A stretch of DNA of 64,000 nt from Cubamyces lactineus (Eukaryota > Basidiomycota > Agaricomycetes > Polyporales > Polyporaceae), in contig JACDTU010000020.1 in assembly GCA_022376465.1 (NCBI GenBank), forward strand, positions 496,001-560,000, read 5' to 3'. The notes beneath the pieces are model-generated. The model searched no databases. It was given only the letters and a program-made list of their open reading frames with translations, and was not told the DNA's origin. A program made the translations under genes and the position numbers. This document shows, piece by piece, positions 12,453 through 23,547 of this stretch (positions are counted from its first letter, which is position 1; the number at the start of each line of letters is the position of its first letter).

Positions 12453-13058
12453 ATGTCCTCCTCGAGCGCAAAGCCGCCATACCTAGTACGCACGTCGGAG
12501 CTCTCCTCTATTACCTCGCTCGACCGCCGCGAGCACCCGGTCGACAGTCGTAACCATCGATACGCGTGCTCCCTCGGGGACAGCACCGGACTCACCAAAA
12601 CGGGCGTGCACTTCTGCCGCCTCCCTCCGGGCGCGACGAGCACGACACTGCACTACCATACGCACGACGACGAGTGGTACTACATCATTGACGCCGGCGA
12701 GAGCGCGGCGCTCCTCCTTTGGGAGCCCGATACCGCAGCCAATGGGGAGCAAGGTGGTGGGGAGGAGTTCCACGAGCCTAGGGAAGAGAAAATCCAGTCC
12801 GGAGACTTCTTCGGGTTCAAGGCAGGCGAGAGTAACGTGCGCGCGCACGCGCTGAGGGCGGGAGAGAAAGAGGTCGTGTATCTCATCGGGGGGAGCAGGG
12901 AGCAGACGGACATGTCGGTGTATCCGCTCAAGCAGAAGAGGATGATCATCAGCAGGTCGCAGGAGTCGGGCGTGAGGACGTGGACGGTGGAGGAGAAGGA
13001 CTTGAAGACCGTGCACATGAAGGCTCCTGCTCACGCTGGGTCTGCTCAAAGTAGTTAG
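12453..13058 (+). CDS. Cupin-domain protein
   Basis: An uninterrupted 201-residue frame with a single cupin barrel. The metal-binding cupin 1 motif is visible as HYHTHDDEWYYII, with the expected His-x-His and downstream Glu, preceded by a typical GVHFCRLPPGATST strand. Cupin 2 is recognisable as SGDFFGFKAGESNVRAHAL, which keeps a late His. The end is polar. Cupins of this size in fungi are often annotated as RmlC-like or dioxygenase-like proteins; the substrate cannot be inferred. The start ATG lies shortly after a TATA-like site and begins a Ser-rich leader without a signal peptide, so a cytosolic location is likely. The gene points toward MIS12 and ends about 290 bases before it. Confidence 0.8.
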   Translation: MSSSSAKPPYLVRTSELSSITSLDRREHPVDSRNHRYACSLGDSTGLTKTGVHFCRLPPGATSTTLHYHTHDDEWYYIIDAGESAALLLWEPDTAANGEQGGGEEFHEPREEKIQSGDFFGFKAGESNVRAHALRAGEKEVVYLIGGSREQTDMSVYPLKQKRMIISRSQESGVRTWTVEEKDLKTVHMKAPAHAGSAQSS

Positions 13059-13273
13059 CTGTGCGATTTGCACGGTGTAGTATACGATCATCTCTGGGCC
13101 TCTCATGTATCTGTATGCACCAACCAGTACTGACTTGCTGTATTGCTGGACGATTCATCTAAATTTCTAGACGGTAGCGCGACTTTAACAAGCGTCGAGC
13201 AAGAGTTTGTAGTGGTGATAAAAGAGCATCGGCCGCCGCGCGGCTACGAAGGGCCACAAATCCAGCCAGCGTG

Positions 13274-13316
13274 ACGCGTGTCACGCGACGCGCTCACAAC
13301 GCGTCGGGCGACGCGT
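13274..13316. promoter_or_regulatory. Three ACGCGT (MCB-like) sites upstream of MIS12
   Basis: ACGCGT occurs at 13274-13279, 13299-13304 and 13311-13316, with further partial CGCG copies between them. All lie 31-73 bases upstream of the MIS12 ATG. ACGCGT is the MluI cell-cycle box bound by MBF-type Swi6/Mbp1 factors in ascomycete yeasts. Use of the same site in this fungus is inferred. Confidence 0.6.
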
Positions 13317-13346
13317 CCACCGCGTCACACCTCTATCTCTTCCACC

Positions 13347-14346
13347 ATGAGCAGCAGCAGCGCGCCCGCAGCAGCACCTCCACCTCCACCACCGACCGTC
13401 CCCTCTGTCCTACTTCCAGAACTACTCAGCTTTATTCCGCAGTTCTTACTCGATGACATCATCAACGTCGCGAACGATGAGGCAAAGCAGAGCGTCGACG
13501 CGATGGAGCAGTTCCTCCAGCGCTGGGCGGACGCGCGCGCGGAGAAGACGGCGGAGTGGGACCCGACGCAGGAGATAGAGCAGGGCTTGGTCTCGTTCCA
13601 GACTCTGCTTGAGTCGCACGTTGATGTGGCTTTCGACTTCTTCGAGGCGTGGTCAATGCGGAACATCTTTGCCATTCCTGCGGACTTGCCCATCGTCGCA
13701 CCACACCAGGCTGGGCTGAACCTCGAGGAGCCGCCCGAGAAAGAGGCGGAGCTGCTTGCTGAGATTGATGAGCTACGACGGAAGGTACACGCGGTGCGTC
13801 CATGAAGCTTGCGTTTGCAGCGCGTTCAGCCCTCACACTGGTACTCTTTGATAGCAACGCAAGCTCAAGAGATTATTCACCCGTGCGGTCCGCAGGTCTG
13901 CCAAGGACCTCGAGCGCTCTCGAGAACGGCTTGAACGACTCTCATTCCTCCGAGCGCCACAGATGCAAGCTCTCCTTTCCCTGCCAAACGAATTCCGCAC
14001 CATGTTTGACGCGGTGTCCTCCTTGCCTCCTCTCGACCCTTCATCCGCTGTACTCGAGCCTGGGGTCGTTCCCGAGCCGGGCAAGCGACCATGGGAGACG
14101 AGCAAGACTGGGTACATCAACTGGGCGGTGGAACAGCTTATGCAACGCGCAAAGGAGAAGGCGAAGGGCGAATCGAGTGCCAGCGGGTTTGGGGAGGGCA
14201 GCTCAGCTGTCAGTGCGGTCGCTGCTGCGGCATACGACGTCGGAAGTGCGGAGGACGTCAAAGCCCTCCTAGGCCAACTCGGAGCTCGGCAGGCACCACC
14301 AAATGGGCATACAGAGAAGGGGGTAGATCGCATGGACACATCGTAA
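13347..14346 (+). CDS. MIS12: Mis12/Mtw1 kinetochore protein
   Basis: Two exons (13347-13784 and 13864-14346) joined by a 79-base intron encode about 306 residues. The N-terminal half matches the Mis12 family: LLPELLSFIPQFLLDDIINV, a helical segment ending in EIEQGLVSFQTLLESHVD, then FDFFEAWSMRNIFAIPADLP, the family's characteristic strand. After the intron a charged coiled-coil-like region follows (KLKRLFTRAVRRSAKDLERS). Mis12 is the core of the four-subunit MIND complex that links inner centromeric chromatin to the Ndc80 microtubule receptor at the outer kinetochore. The start ATG has a good context (CACCATGA) and sits just behind three ACGCGT boxes, consistent with S-phase expression. A poly-Pro stretch follows the Met. 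The low-complexity C-terminus is variable in fungi. No frame damage is seen. Confidence 0.9.
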
Positions 14347-16365
14347 CAGTATTCCATCTGTAACATTTACAGAGGCCTGCCTCGAGATTGTATTGTCGTA
14401 TGGTATACGGTACGGGGAGTTGTATTGACATGTTCTAGGATCGTCTTATCACTATTACTATGTATTGGATACCAGTTGTAGATCATTGGCGATATTCGCT
14501 TGAGCCCCCTCCCTCTATGGGACACGTATACTTCACATTCAGACTGATAGCCGAGGAAAGCCCGAGAAAACTCAACTGGTGAGGACTCGGAGACGTTCAG
14601 TAGATTGTGACATGCCATGTCACACACTCTTCCACGAGGGCATGCAGAGTTACGCGACGACATCACTGGCATTAGGCCTTTATGACGACCACCACTGGTA
14701 GCTCACGAACGGAATCATCTTCCGAGGCTCACTATCAGCGCGTCGAGACAGCTCAACGATGCAGCCCCTGCCTCAACCAACCGTCGCTATCCTGTTAATA
14801 CGGATTCGTCACCCGTGTCGAGATGGACCTGTCACGCCTCGGTGAGGTAGGTCCGACCCACTCCATTCCACCAATACCGCCTGCATTTATCCACTTTCTC
14901 CGCCAGCGAAGCGAGAAAACATCTCCAAAGACGATATGCGCGGGCAGGATGCATGATCTGGACCCATGCGTCGAGAACATACTAGCCACGACGCCGTCCC
15001 CGCTCTTCCTTCAGTCCCGCGATGGAGCTCCGTCTCCTCAACAACGTTCATCTCGGCATTGCCTGTGCCTGGACCGCGGCACCGGCCGCCCCACCTAGTG
15101 GCTAGGCACGTCAGCGGCTACCCTCTTGGCATAGGCAGAGGGCCGTACCGTGTTGTCCAGCGCGCGGAAGTGCCGCATATAGGAATGTAGCGGGCCGCCG
15201 GGCCTTGCATCTCTTCTGGGCTTTGAGAACTTGCGCATTGAAACAGGGCCTTAGTCGTCGGACACGATGCCAGCGGCCGGCAGGACAACAAACAGGCCTA
15301 TTGGCTCGGGTTCTAGGCAGGTCGTTTTGCTCGGTACAGGCTCAAGTCCGTAGAATGTGGGATCCGAAGGTACCCGGGAAGTTTCTCGCTGAATGCCGCG
15401 CCGTAGCGGAATGGTGGATACACGCATATCCGAAAAGTTCGGGCTCGGGTTTGCTGTCTAACGCGGTGCCCCGACCCTTGGAGCTCATTCTCGCTCCATT
15501 CATCGTATGTGTGCACTTGCATCATATATTCTTGCTTGCTTCGGCTGACTCCATATCGTAGTGCCATCGTGTACGAGGACTGCGCTGATAAGGCTGTATC
15601 TCTGCTCTACCCAGCTGGCCGTGCAACTGGTCAAGTTCGATTCCTGACTGACCTGGACGCAATTTCGGGACGTTATCGTACCGATCGTTTCAGGAACGAC
15701 GCCGACGGTTCGGATTTGTTCAGCGCCGGTTGTGAGCACTGGATTGGAATACGGCCCAAAGGATTCCGAGAGCAGACTGCAGCCAACGAGGACCGACGCT
15801 CGGCGCGGAAGTATCGCATATTCACGATTGGATCTGTGTGTGCGAGATTCAACGATCGGCCCGCCCAGTGTGTAATCGGCTCACAACTACCTCACCTTCC
15901 TAAATCGGTCATAGCCGCAACTTGTCTCCAGGAAATGCAGAACACACCTCTCTTTCCCGCTCGCCCGTGGTCCTCTCCCGCATACCATTGGTCGGTCGTA
16001 CACCTCAGAATAGCCTCTATCGGTCGACTTGCTGATTTATTCGAGGCTATCTAGGCCCAGTTTCAGCATGGAACCTTCCACGGCCGGCGTTGAATGACCT
16101 GATTGTAGGCGAGCGCACTCTCCCTGGCACAACTCCGCTATCCGCCACGCACGTCTTCTGCTCTGGGTGGAGACCAGCGCGGATTTCCCGTATTGGCCAT
16201 GAGTCCAGAGCGTTTTGCACCCCCCGAGCGGATACGTCTCCACGATGATATATGGTCCCGCGTTTAGGCCAGGGGCCCTCATCAACACGCTCACTCTTCG
16301 TCCTAGACTTCCTCACTTTTTACCCCCTTCACCTTCGCTCTTCACTCGCTCTTCGCCTTTGCACG
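14347..16365. other. 2 kb intergenic region, no supported gene
   Basis: Several ORFs of 90-181 codons occur (for example 15509-16054) but none has a recognisable domain. A good intron signature is present near 15507-15560 (GTATGT, GGCTGAC, CGTAG), but the flanking frames do not join. A decayed gene or non-coding transcript is possible. The last 100 bases are CT-rich and probably form the promoter of the next gene. Confidence 0.35.
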
Positions 16366-19300
16366 ATGTCTGTCCCCCTTGATTTCCTTAACGACCTTCC
16401 GCCCCCGCCTGCAGGACAGTCTTTGGGCGACCAGATCGCTGAAGTCGTCACAGACAATGGCCGCGTCAAGACCCTACTCGACTGCCTTGCGTCGACAGAC
16501 AAGCCGGCACTTTACTCCCCGGACATGACACGACCACCGCTCACGCACGCCATGCTTCACGACCACGTCAAGAACTTCGCACTACCAACCTCTGGGCTAC
16601 ACGAACGACTCGGGCCCAATGACCGCATCATGATCGTCCTCCCCACTGGCGCAGAAAATGCGCTAGCGATCATGTCCATAGCCAGTTACCACACCGGTGC
16701 CCCCGTCAACTTCAACTGCACAGCAGGTGAGTTGGCGGAGGACGCACATCGGTTGAAGGCGAAGGCGGTCGTTACGACGAAGGATGCGGTGGGACGTCTG
16801 GAGCTGCGCAAGCTCCGGAAAGAGCTTGGTGCGGAGATCATTTTTGTGCACACACGAAACCTCGGTCCCGCTGGCTTCTTCGATATGTCGGTGATGACGG
16901 ACAGCGAGGACGAAGAGGAGTGGGATCAGATCGTCTACGAGCTCCCTCCTCCCTCGCAACTCCACAGTCTTGAGGAGCAGTCACTTGTTCTGCATACGTC
17001 TGGAACTAGCGGAAAGAAGAAGGTCAGACCTTCCTTGCTAGACTCCCTCGATATCGCTGAGTCGCTGACATAAAATGTACAGGTCGTACCTTATAATCTT
17101 CGTTGTCTTATTGTTGGCACCTGCTGTGTCGCTAAGTCGTGGGATTTGTCTACGGACGATGTGAACAGTAAGTATTTTGTCCGATTGTGTACGTTCCTAG
17201 ACGGCTAACGTTTTGCCCAGTGAACATGATGCCTCTGTTCCACGTAGGAGGTATTATCCGCAACCTTTGGGCCCCCATGTTTTCGGGCGGTTCTGCTATC
17301 ATGTGCGCTGGTTTCGACGATGTGGCTTTCTGGCCTATTGTCATGGAGCGTGGTGCTACCTGGTAAGTTCACGGAACTTCGTCGTACTCACTCTTACTGA
17401 TCCCGCATGCAGGTACTACGCTGCGCCCACTATGCACCACGCCATCCTTACCTCCCGGCCTTCGCACATTCACCCTTCCACCGACACCCGCATCCGCATG
17501 ATCGCTAACGCAGCGGGTGGTCTCCTTCCCTCGCTCGCGCAAGAGTTGAAGGACACGTTCGGCGCCGTCATTCTGCCCTCGTACGGCATGACGGAGTGCA
17601 TGCCGATCGCGTCGCCTCCTACAAACTACCAGCTCGATCGTCCCGGCTGCTCGGGTATCGCGTGTGGGCCATACATGTCCATTCGTGATCCCTTCAACTT
17701 GGAGCGCGAGATGGCTGTCGGGTCCACTGGCGCGGTGTGTTTCCGTGGTCTTCCTACCTTCAGCGGCTACGAGAAGGAGATTGGCAAGCCCCTCGACACC
17801 TCGTCCTTCTCTTCAGAGGGATGGTTCGATGGTGGTGACGTCGGTTTCATGGACAAGGACGGCTACCTCTTCATCACAGGTCGCTCGAAGGAGATCATCA
17901 ACAAGGGCGGTGAGGTCATCTCTCCCTTCGAGATCGAGGAGGCCATCACCGCGCTTGCCAAGGAGCGCGTCAAGGCTACCATCGCGTTCTCAATCGAGCA
18001 CGACGTCTTGCAAGAGACGATCGGTGTCGTCATCGTTCCTCAGCCTAATCAGCCTCGCATTGGTCTCGCGGAGCTGCTCGACCTCCTCAAGGTCCAGCTG
18101 CACCCTTCAAAGTGGCCATTTGTGATTGTCTACATGAACGACCTGCCCAAAAACAATGCCGGCAAGCCGCTTCGTATCAAGCTCGCGCCGCGTCTTGGTA
18201 TCCCCACTATGACTGACGACACACCTGCGGTGCTTCGCTACTTCGAGGCGACCGCTCCGGACAAGAACGTCCCGCTTTCCGAACCTATCCCTTGCTCACG
18301 CGTCGTCCCTGACGTCAAGCTTCTCGAGGAAGAGATCCTCAAGATCCAGGGCGTTCAGGAGGTCGACATTCGCATTTCCGAGGCCGGCGCTCCTGAGGCG
18401 CTCGTTTCTGTCACTCCCATCTCCGAGCTCACACCCCAGAAGCTCACCACTATCCTCCTCGGATCTGTCCCCGGTTACAGCATGCCCGACCCTCTCTACG
18501 TCTTCGAGAACTTGCTCGAGCGCAAGAAGGACGGCACCGTCGACTGGGAGTACATGGAGGCCGAGATCAAGAGGCGCAACGCCTCTAGCTTGTCTCCGCG
18601 TGCACTCCTTGTCCGAGACATCATCGCCGACCTGCTCGAGAAGGACGCGGGCACTATCGCGGGTGACAGCGACTTCTTCCTCATTGGTGGCAACTCCCTG
18701 CTTCTCGGTCGTCTTGCGCATCAGATCCGCAAGGACATGGGCGTGACTCTCAAAGTGTCCGACATCTTCACGAGCAGCACTATCAACGGTATCGCGGATC
18801 TCATCGAGCAGGAGGCTTCCGGCGAGACCGTCGCAGGACGTCGGACTACCGCATCTGAGAAGTCTGCCATTCATCGTTGCAGTATCAGCTCGAACGCGAG
18901 CACGGTACGTCTTCCTTCCCCCGTTTTAGCACCGCTTTATGCTCATGTGTTTTCCAGTTGGTCGACTCCGACAAGGGACGTCCACAGACACATCCCTTGG
19001 CGCTCATCGTCCAGGCGCTGCCTGTCGTCGTTTTCCACCCTATGAAGACCGCATTCACATGGACGGCGTTGCTTTACATTCTCTCTCGGTTCGGCGGCTT
19101 CATCGGAGTCAGCTACTGGGAGCGTGTGGGTGCGCTGATCACCGCTATCGTCTCGGCGCGTCTCCTCGCACGCATCGTCTGTCCAATCTCCGCCATCATC
19201 TTCAAGTGGGTGGTCATTGGCAGGTATCGGCCTGGCACCTACCGGTTCTGGAGCAACTACCATCTTCGTTGGTGGGTCACGAACCAGTTCATTCGCATCG

Positions 19301-21472
19301 CAGGCCGTGGCATCTTCGCCGTGCATCCCAAGCTGGAGTTCCTCTACTACCGTCTCATGGGTGCGCACATCGGCAAGAACGTGAAAATCGAGAAGTCTGC
19401 GCGCCTCGCTGAGTTCGACCTGCTCTACCTCGAAGATGGCTGCCGCATCGACAAGGCCCTCGTGCGCGGCTTCTGCGTCGAGCGCGACGGCTTCTTCCGC
19501 CTCGACCCCATCGTCGTCGGCAAGAATGCTGCGGTGAACACGTACACGAACATCAGCCCTGGTGCCATCATCCCCGAGGGCGCCGTATATGGTCCTCACA
19601 TGTCATCGTTCGACGAACCTTCCCCCGACGACTACGTCCAACTCAACCGTACCGAGGTACCTGATCCCCATTGGTTCATGAAGCTCTTCGTCGCAGGCCC
19701 CATCATCTTCCTCGTCTGGTTCATCTCGTACATCCCCTGGTTTGCCGCGCTCGCTGGCTTGCTCACGCAGACCATCGGCGCCAACGGCCTCACGAACCTG
19801 CAGGCGATCATCCGCTGGTTCGCATCGCCCACTCGGATTGGCTGGCACACGCTTGCTCGTATCTGCCGTGAGCTGTTCCCGTCCGTCATCCAGGTCTTCC
19901 TCGGCATCCTCGTCAAGCGCACGCTTGGCTTCCACAGGGAGATGCTCGTCGAGGAGATGTCGCAGTGGACGCTCACCCGCAGGTATATCTACAACTCCAT
20001 CCTCAGCCAGCAGACGATCAAGTCAGCGTTCGACCTCATTGGCTCGCACTACGAGATGACGTCGCGGATCTACCGCGGTATGGGCGCGAAGATTGGTCAG
20101 CGCGTGTACTGGCCTGGCTCTGGCGTTTACTGCCCCGACCCGGAGCTGCTCGAGATTGGCGACAACGTCGTTTTCGGATCGCGTTCTGAGATCTTTACCA
20201 CCGACTCAATTGGTTCTGCCAAGGTCACCATTGGCTCGGGCTCGATGATCGCAGACCGCTGTGTCCTCATGCCTGGCACGAGGGTCGGTCGCAAGGTCGT
20301 CATGGGCTCTGGCGCTCTCGGTAAACGCAACGGCGAGTACGGAGACGGGTCCGTGTGGATGGGCAACGACCGCGGCGAGGCTGTTTGCTTCGGTAAGCCG
20401 AACAAGGAGACCACCGACGAAGTGCAGTCGACACCGTTCGGACGCGCATTCTACGACCACGAAGCGTCCTACTTCGTCTACCCGTATTGGCTGCTCCTCA
20501 TCATCTACTTCACCATCAGCGCGTCCAGCGCGGCGTTCTGGGCGATGGGCCCCGTCGCGGTCACTCAGATCGTCAACGGGATCCGCATCCATTACCCGGG
20601 CCTTCACCTCTTCAACGGGACCGCGTCGGAGCTCTTCATCCTATTCGGTCTCGTCGCCGCGTGCTTCATCCTCGTCCTCAGCTCCATGTCGGTCCTCATG
20701 CTCTTCTGGGTCATCGGTACCAAGTGGCTCATCATCGGCCGCCGGCGCGAGGGCCGCTACGACTGGGACCAGAGTTCGTACTGCCAGCGCTGGCAGCTGC
20801 ATCTCACCATCGCCAAGCCGCTCCACCGCGGTTTCGACAACGGCGGTATCCTCGGCGGTATCTCCGGCTCTGCGTACTTCGTGTGGTACCTCCGCGCGAT
20901 GGGCGCGAAGATCGGCAAGAACTGCTCCATCTTCGCGGGTGGCAAGGTCGGCCTGATGACCGAGCCTGACCTCGTCGAGATGGGTGACCGTGTTGCGATC
21001 GACGACTGCTCGGTCGTGGCGCACATTAACTCGCGCGGTAACTTTTCGCTCAACAAGCTCCACATTGGATCTTCGTAAGTCTTCTGCTCCAGTCCAATCG
21101 TCGACACGACGCTTATCATTATTGCACAGATCTGCGATGCGCGCTGGCTCACGTCTTCTATCCGGCGCATCGATGGACGAGCACTCGATGCTTTGCGAGC
21201 ACACGCTTCTCACGTCTGGCGAGACGGCCATGGCAGGCGCCGCGTATGCTGGCTGGCCCGCCCGCCAGCTCGACGACGTCTTCTTCCTCGAGCGCGTGCC
21301 CTCGGGCGTGTCGCAGTCCGGCGCACAGCCGCTCGTGCGCAGCTACAGCCGTATCGAGCACATCCGCCGCTCGATGACGCACACGGGCAGCATCTTCAAC
21401 GACACGACGGACTCGTCGGACAGCTCGACGCACGAGAAGGACGCCTCGTCAAAGACGGGGCTAATGGTATGA
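16366..21472 (+). CDS. Adenylation-carrier-membrane-hexapeptide protein (Pls-like layout)
   Basis: Six exons (16366-17022, 17083-17167, 17221-17362, 17413-18904, 18958-21074, 21130-21472) join in frame to 1,611 residues. Residues 1 to about 620 form an acyl/amino-acid adenylation domain: LHTSGTSGKKK, NMMPLFHVGG, SYGMTE, DGGDVGFMDKDGYLFITGR, then IINKGGE and a final NNAGKPLRIKL with the catalytic Lys. Next is a carrier domain with the phosphopantetheine serine in LIGGNSLLLGRL. The second half alternates hydrophobic membrane segments with left-handed beta-helix (hexapeptide) stretches such as AHIGKNVKIEKSARL and IGSGSMIADRCVLMPGTRVG. This order resembles bacterial Pls-type enzymes (epsilon-poly-lysine synthetase and relatives), whose membrane part carries acyltransfer domains. 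The substrate cannot be read here. It probably activates an acid, loads it on the carrier and transfers it at a membrane. It ends in a Ser/Asp-rich tail and is convergent with the glutathione transferase gene. Confidence 0.85.
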
Positions 21473-21750
21473 GAGCGAGGGAGAAGGAGAGAGGTCGATT
21501 ATGGACTGAATGTTTTTAAAAGTGTGCTTTATCTGCGTCTATGTATTCGTTCATCAGGAATGGGGCTCTCTTGCTTAGAATTTATCACGTGTATCTATAG
21601 CATAGCAATGGTTCGGTGAATAACACAAACTCATCAAACGTTTCCTTCGGAGTGATGCGTGTTTCGGGTTTGACATTGTTCACAACGTACCTGAAATACT
21701 CGTACAATTCGACGAACTTCACTTCCACTGTGCTATAATGACGAGCCTAG
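21473..21750. other. Convergent 3' intergenic region
   Basis: AT-richer than its flanks, between two convergent stop codons; it probably holds both polyadenylation regions. No gene is seen. Confidence 0.4.
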
Positions 21751-22701
21751 TCACTTGCGAGCATTCGCAAAGCGTGCTGTGTACTTCTCTTTGATATACG
21801 CCTGGTATGCAATCTTGTGTCAATACTCGTTGCGCACAGATGGCGCGCATAGTACATCACCTCATCGAAAGTAGCCTTGAAGCTATCCCTCGCGAGGACA
21901 TCGGAGAAGTACCTTCCGAACCTAGCGAAACGCCCGCTGCCCGAGGTCAGGGCCTCGAGGATCTTCGGACCCTCACCAGCGGGATATGCGCCAAAATCGT
22001 TCGAGAGGGTCACGCGTGCACGTCCCAGGAACGGAGCGATGGCAATGTCTGCGGCAGAGAAGGGGCCGATCGCGTAGCCTTCTGCGGGGAGAAGGCTTTG
22101 GAGGTGCTCGATGGCCTTGTAGAAGTCTTCGGCGGAGGACTTGCCCTGGGTGTACGCGTGCGACGCGGGGACGAACTTGGTGGACACGGCGTCGATGAAG
22201 AAGCGCGCCTTGGCGCGGAGGACGGGGTCCGTGGGCAGGATGCCGGATTCGGGGAAGAGGTCGGCGATGAACTCGACGAGGATGAGGGACTCGGCGAGTT
22301 TCACAGACTCGGGAGAGGGCTGGTCCGGGGGAACGTCCGGGCCGCCGTACGCGATGGCAGGAACCTGCGGAGTCTCTTGTGTTACGACGTAGTGCCGTGG
22401 ATGCAAGTAGGACGTCCACATACCTTGCTTGCGGGGTTGACTTTGGGGGCGTACCACTCGGGTTTGTTCTGGAGGTCGATCTGGTATTGGACATTGGGGG
22501 CCTTCGCCTCTAGGAGGGCTATCTCTGCCTGTGAGCAACCCGAGTTGAGGTTAGGAACTTCACAATATAGGTCGAGGCGAATGCATGCACCCGCTGAGCG
22601 TATGGGCAGATCTACGAGGTTAGGTTAGCGATAGGTTGTATGGAATGTGAGCCTGGAGACGAACATACCTTGGCGGTGTATAGGACGATTCTCTCTGGCA
22701 T
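21751..22701 (-). CDS. Glutathione S-transferase, omega-like
   Basis: The gene starts at ATG 22701 with a 33-base first exon (MPERIVLYTAK) and continues through four further exons. The second exon supplies ICPYAQR and the third EIALLEAKAPNVQY, so the spliced N-terminus is a thioredoxin fold with the active-site Cys of a CPYAQR motif, as in omega-class enzymes. A cis-Pro segment KVPAIAYGG follows, then ESLILVEFIADLFP and an all-helical C-terminal domain containing FSAADIAIAPFLGRARV. The last exon gives a basic end (TARFANARK). Omega-type enzymes reduce or remove glutathione from small-molecule adducts; wood-rotting fungi have many. A minus-strand TATA-like site (TATAAAAGG) lies about 55 bases upstream of the ATG. 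The frame is intact and the length normal (about 250 residues). Confidence 0.87.
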
Positions 22702-23547
22702 GGTGTGAGGTTTGTGGGGCGTCCTGTACGCTCAGTAGTGCAAGCTTTGGGTCCTTTTATACTTCAAGTTCCCAGGGGAGGATATAGACATTGAGTTCAA
22801 GACTACGTGGTGGGGACGCAAGATGGTGTGATCATCGAGTTGACGAAGCATGAGTTCACATGGCCCTCTCCCAGGACTTTGGCATCGTAGAGCGTGCTCC
22901 AAGATATACTATGATACAAGTCTGCTGGTGGAGAGCTTGTAGCATGTTGTCGTCGTCCATCACGCATGAAAGCACTCGACAAGAATGTGGCATGGGCGCC
23001 TATGGCACACTTCGCAGCAGCGCTAAAAGTACAGCTTCGACTATAACCGTTCTGACCACGAGTCGAGTTCTACGCATCCACATGCACGGGCATCCTTCGG
23101 TATCCGACCTAGGCGACAAAACAGTCCTGGAAGCAACGTGGACGCCACCAGTGCGCGCGATTCCTCTTGCTTACTTTCCACGGCATCCGCCATCACCGTG
23201 TCATCCCGGCCTCTCGCTCTTGAGGTCATGATCGTCCGCATAACATGTACTTGGGACTCTTCTGCCGGGATGATGTTCTCAATTCAACTGGTGCGGACAA
23301 TGTGACTCGGTTGTCCTAGACGGCCCTTATCGCTCCACGATCGACACACGCCTCGCGCAGGCAGTGCGCCGTACGTTTATCGCAAATGGTATGTCTCCGG
23401 AGCACTGCACTGGCTACTGACCCCTCGGTTCAAGACTCTGCGGCAATCACCGCTCTTCCAGATTCCCAAAGCTGCCTCGCTCTGGTATAAGTACCCTATC
23501 AGCCATACCTGATCGTCTTCGTACATTGCGACATACCCACATAACTC
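22702..23547. other. Shared upstream region of divergent genes
   Basis: About 850 bases between the divergent glutathione transferase and DUF4246 genes. TATA-like boxes lie near each end (about 22755 on minus, about 23487 on plus). No additional gene is supported. Confidence 0.4.

Noticed and set aside
15395..15475. Possible tRNA (GTAGCGGAATGG and GC-rich arms)
   Set aside because: No GGTTCRANTCC T-arm and no acceptor pairing can be found.
15205..16054. Possible two-exon gene with a good intron at about 15507-15560
   Set aside because: The flanking frames do not join in phase and no domain is recognisable.
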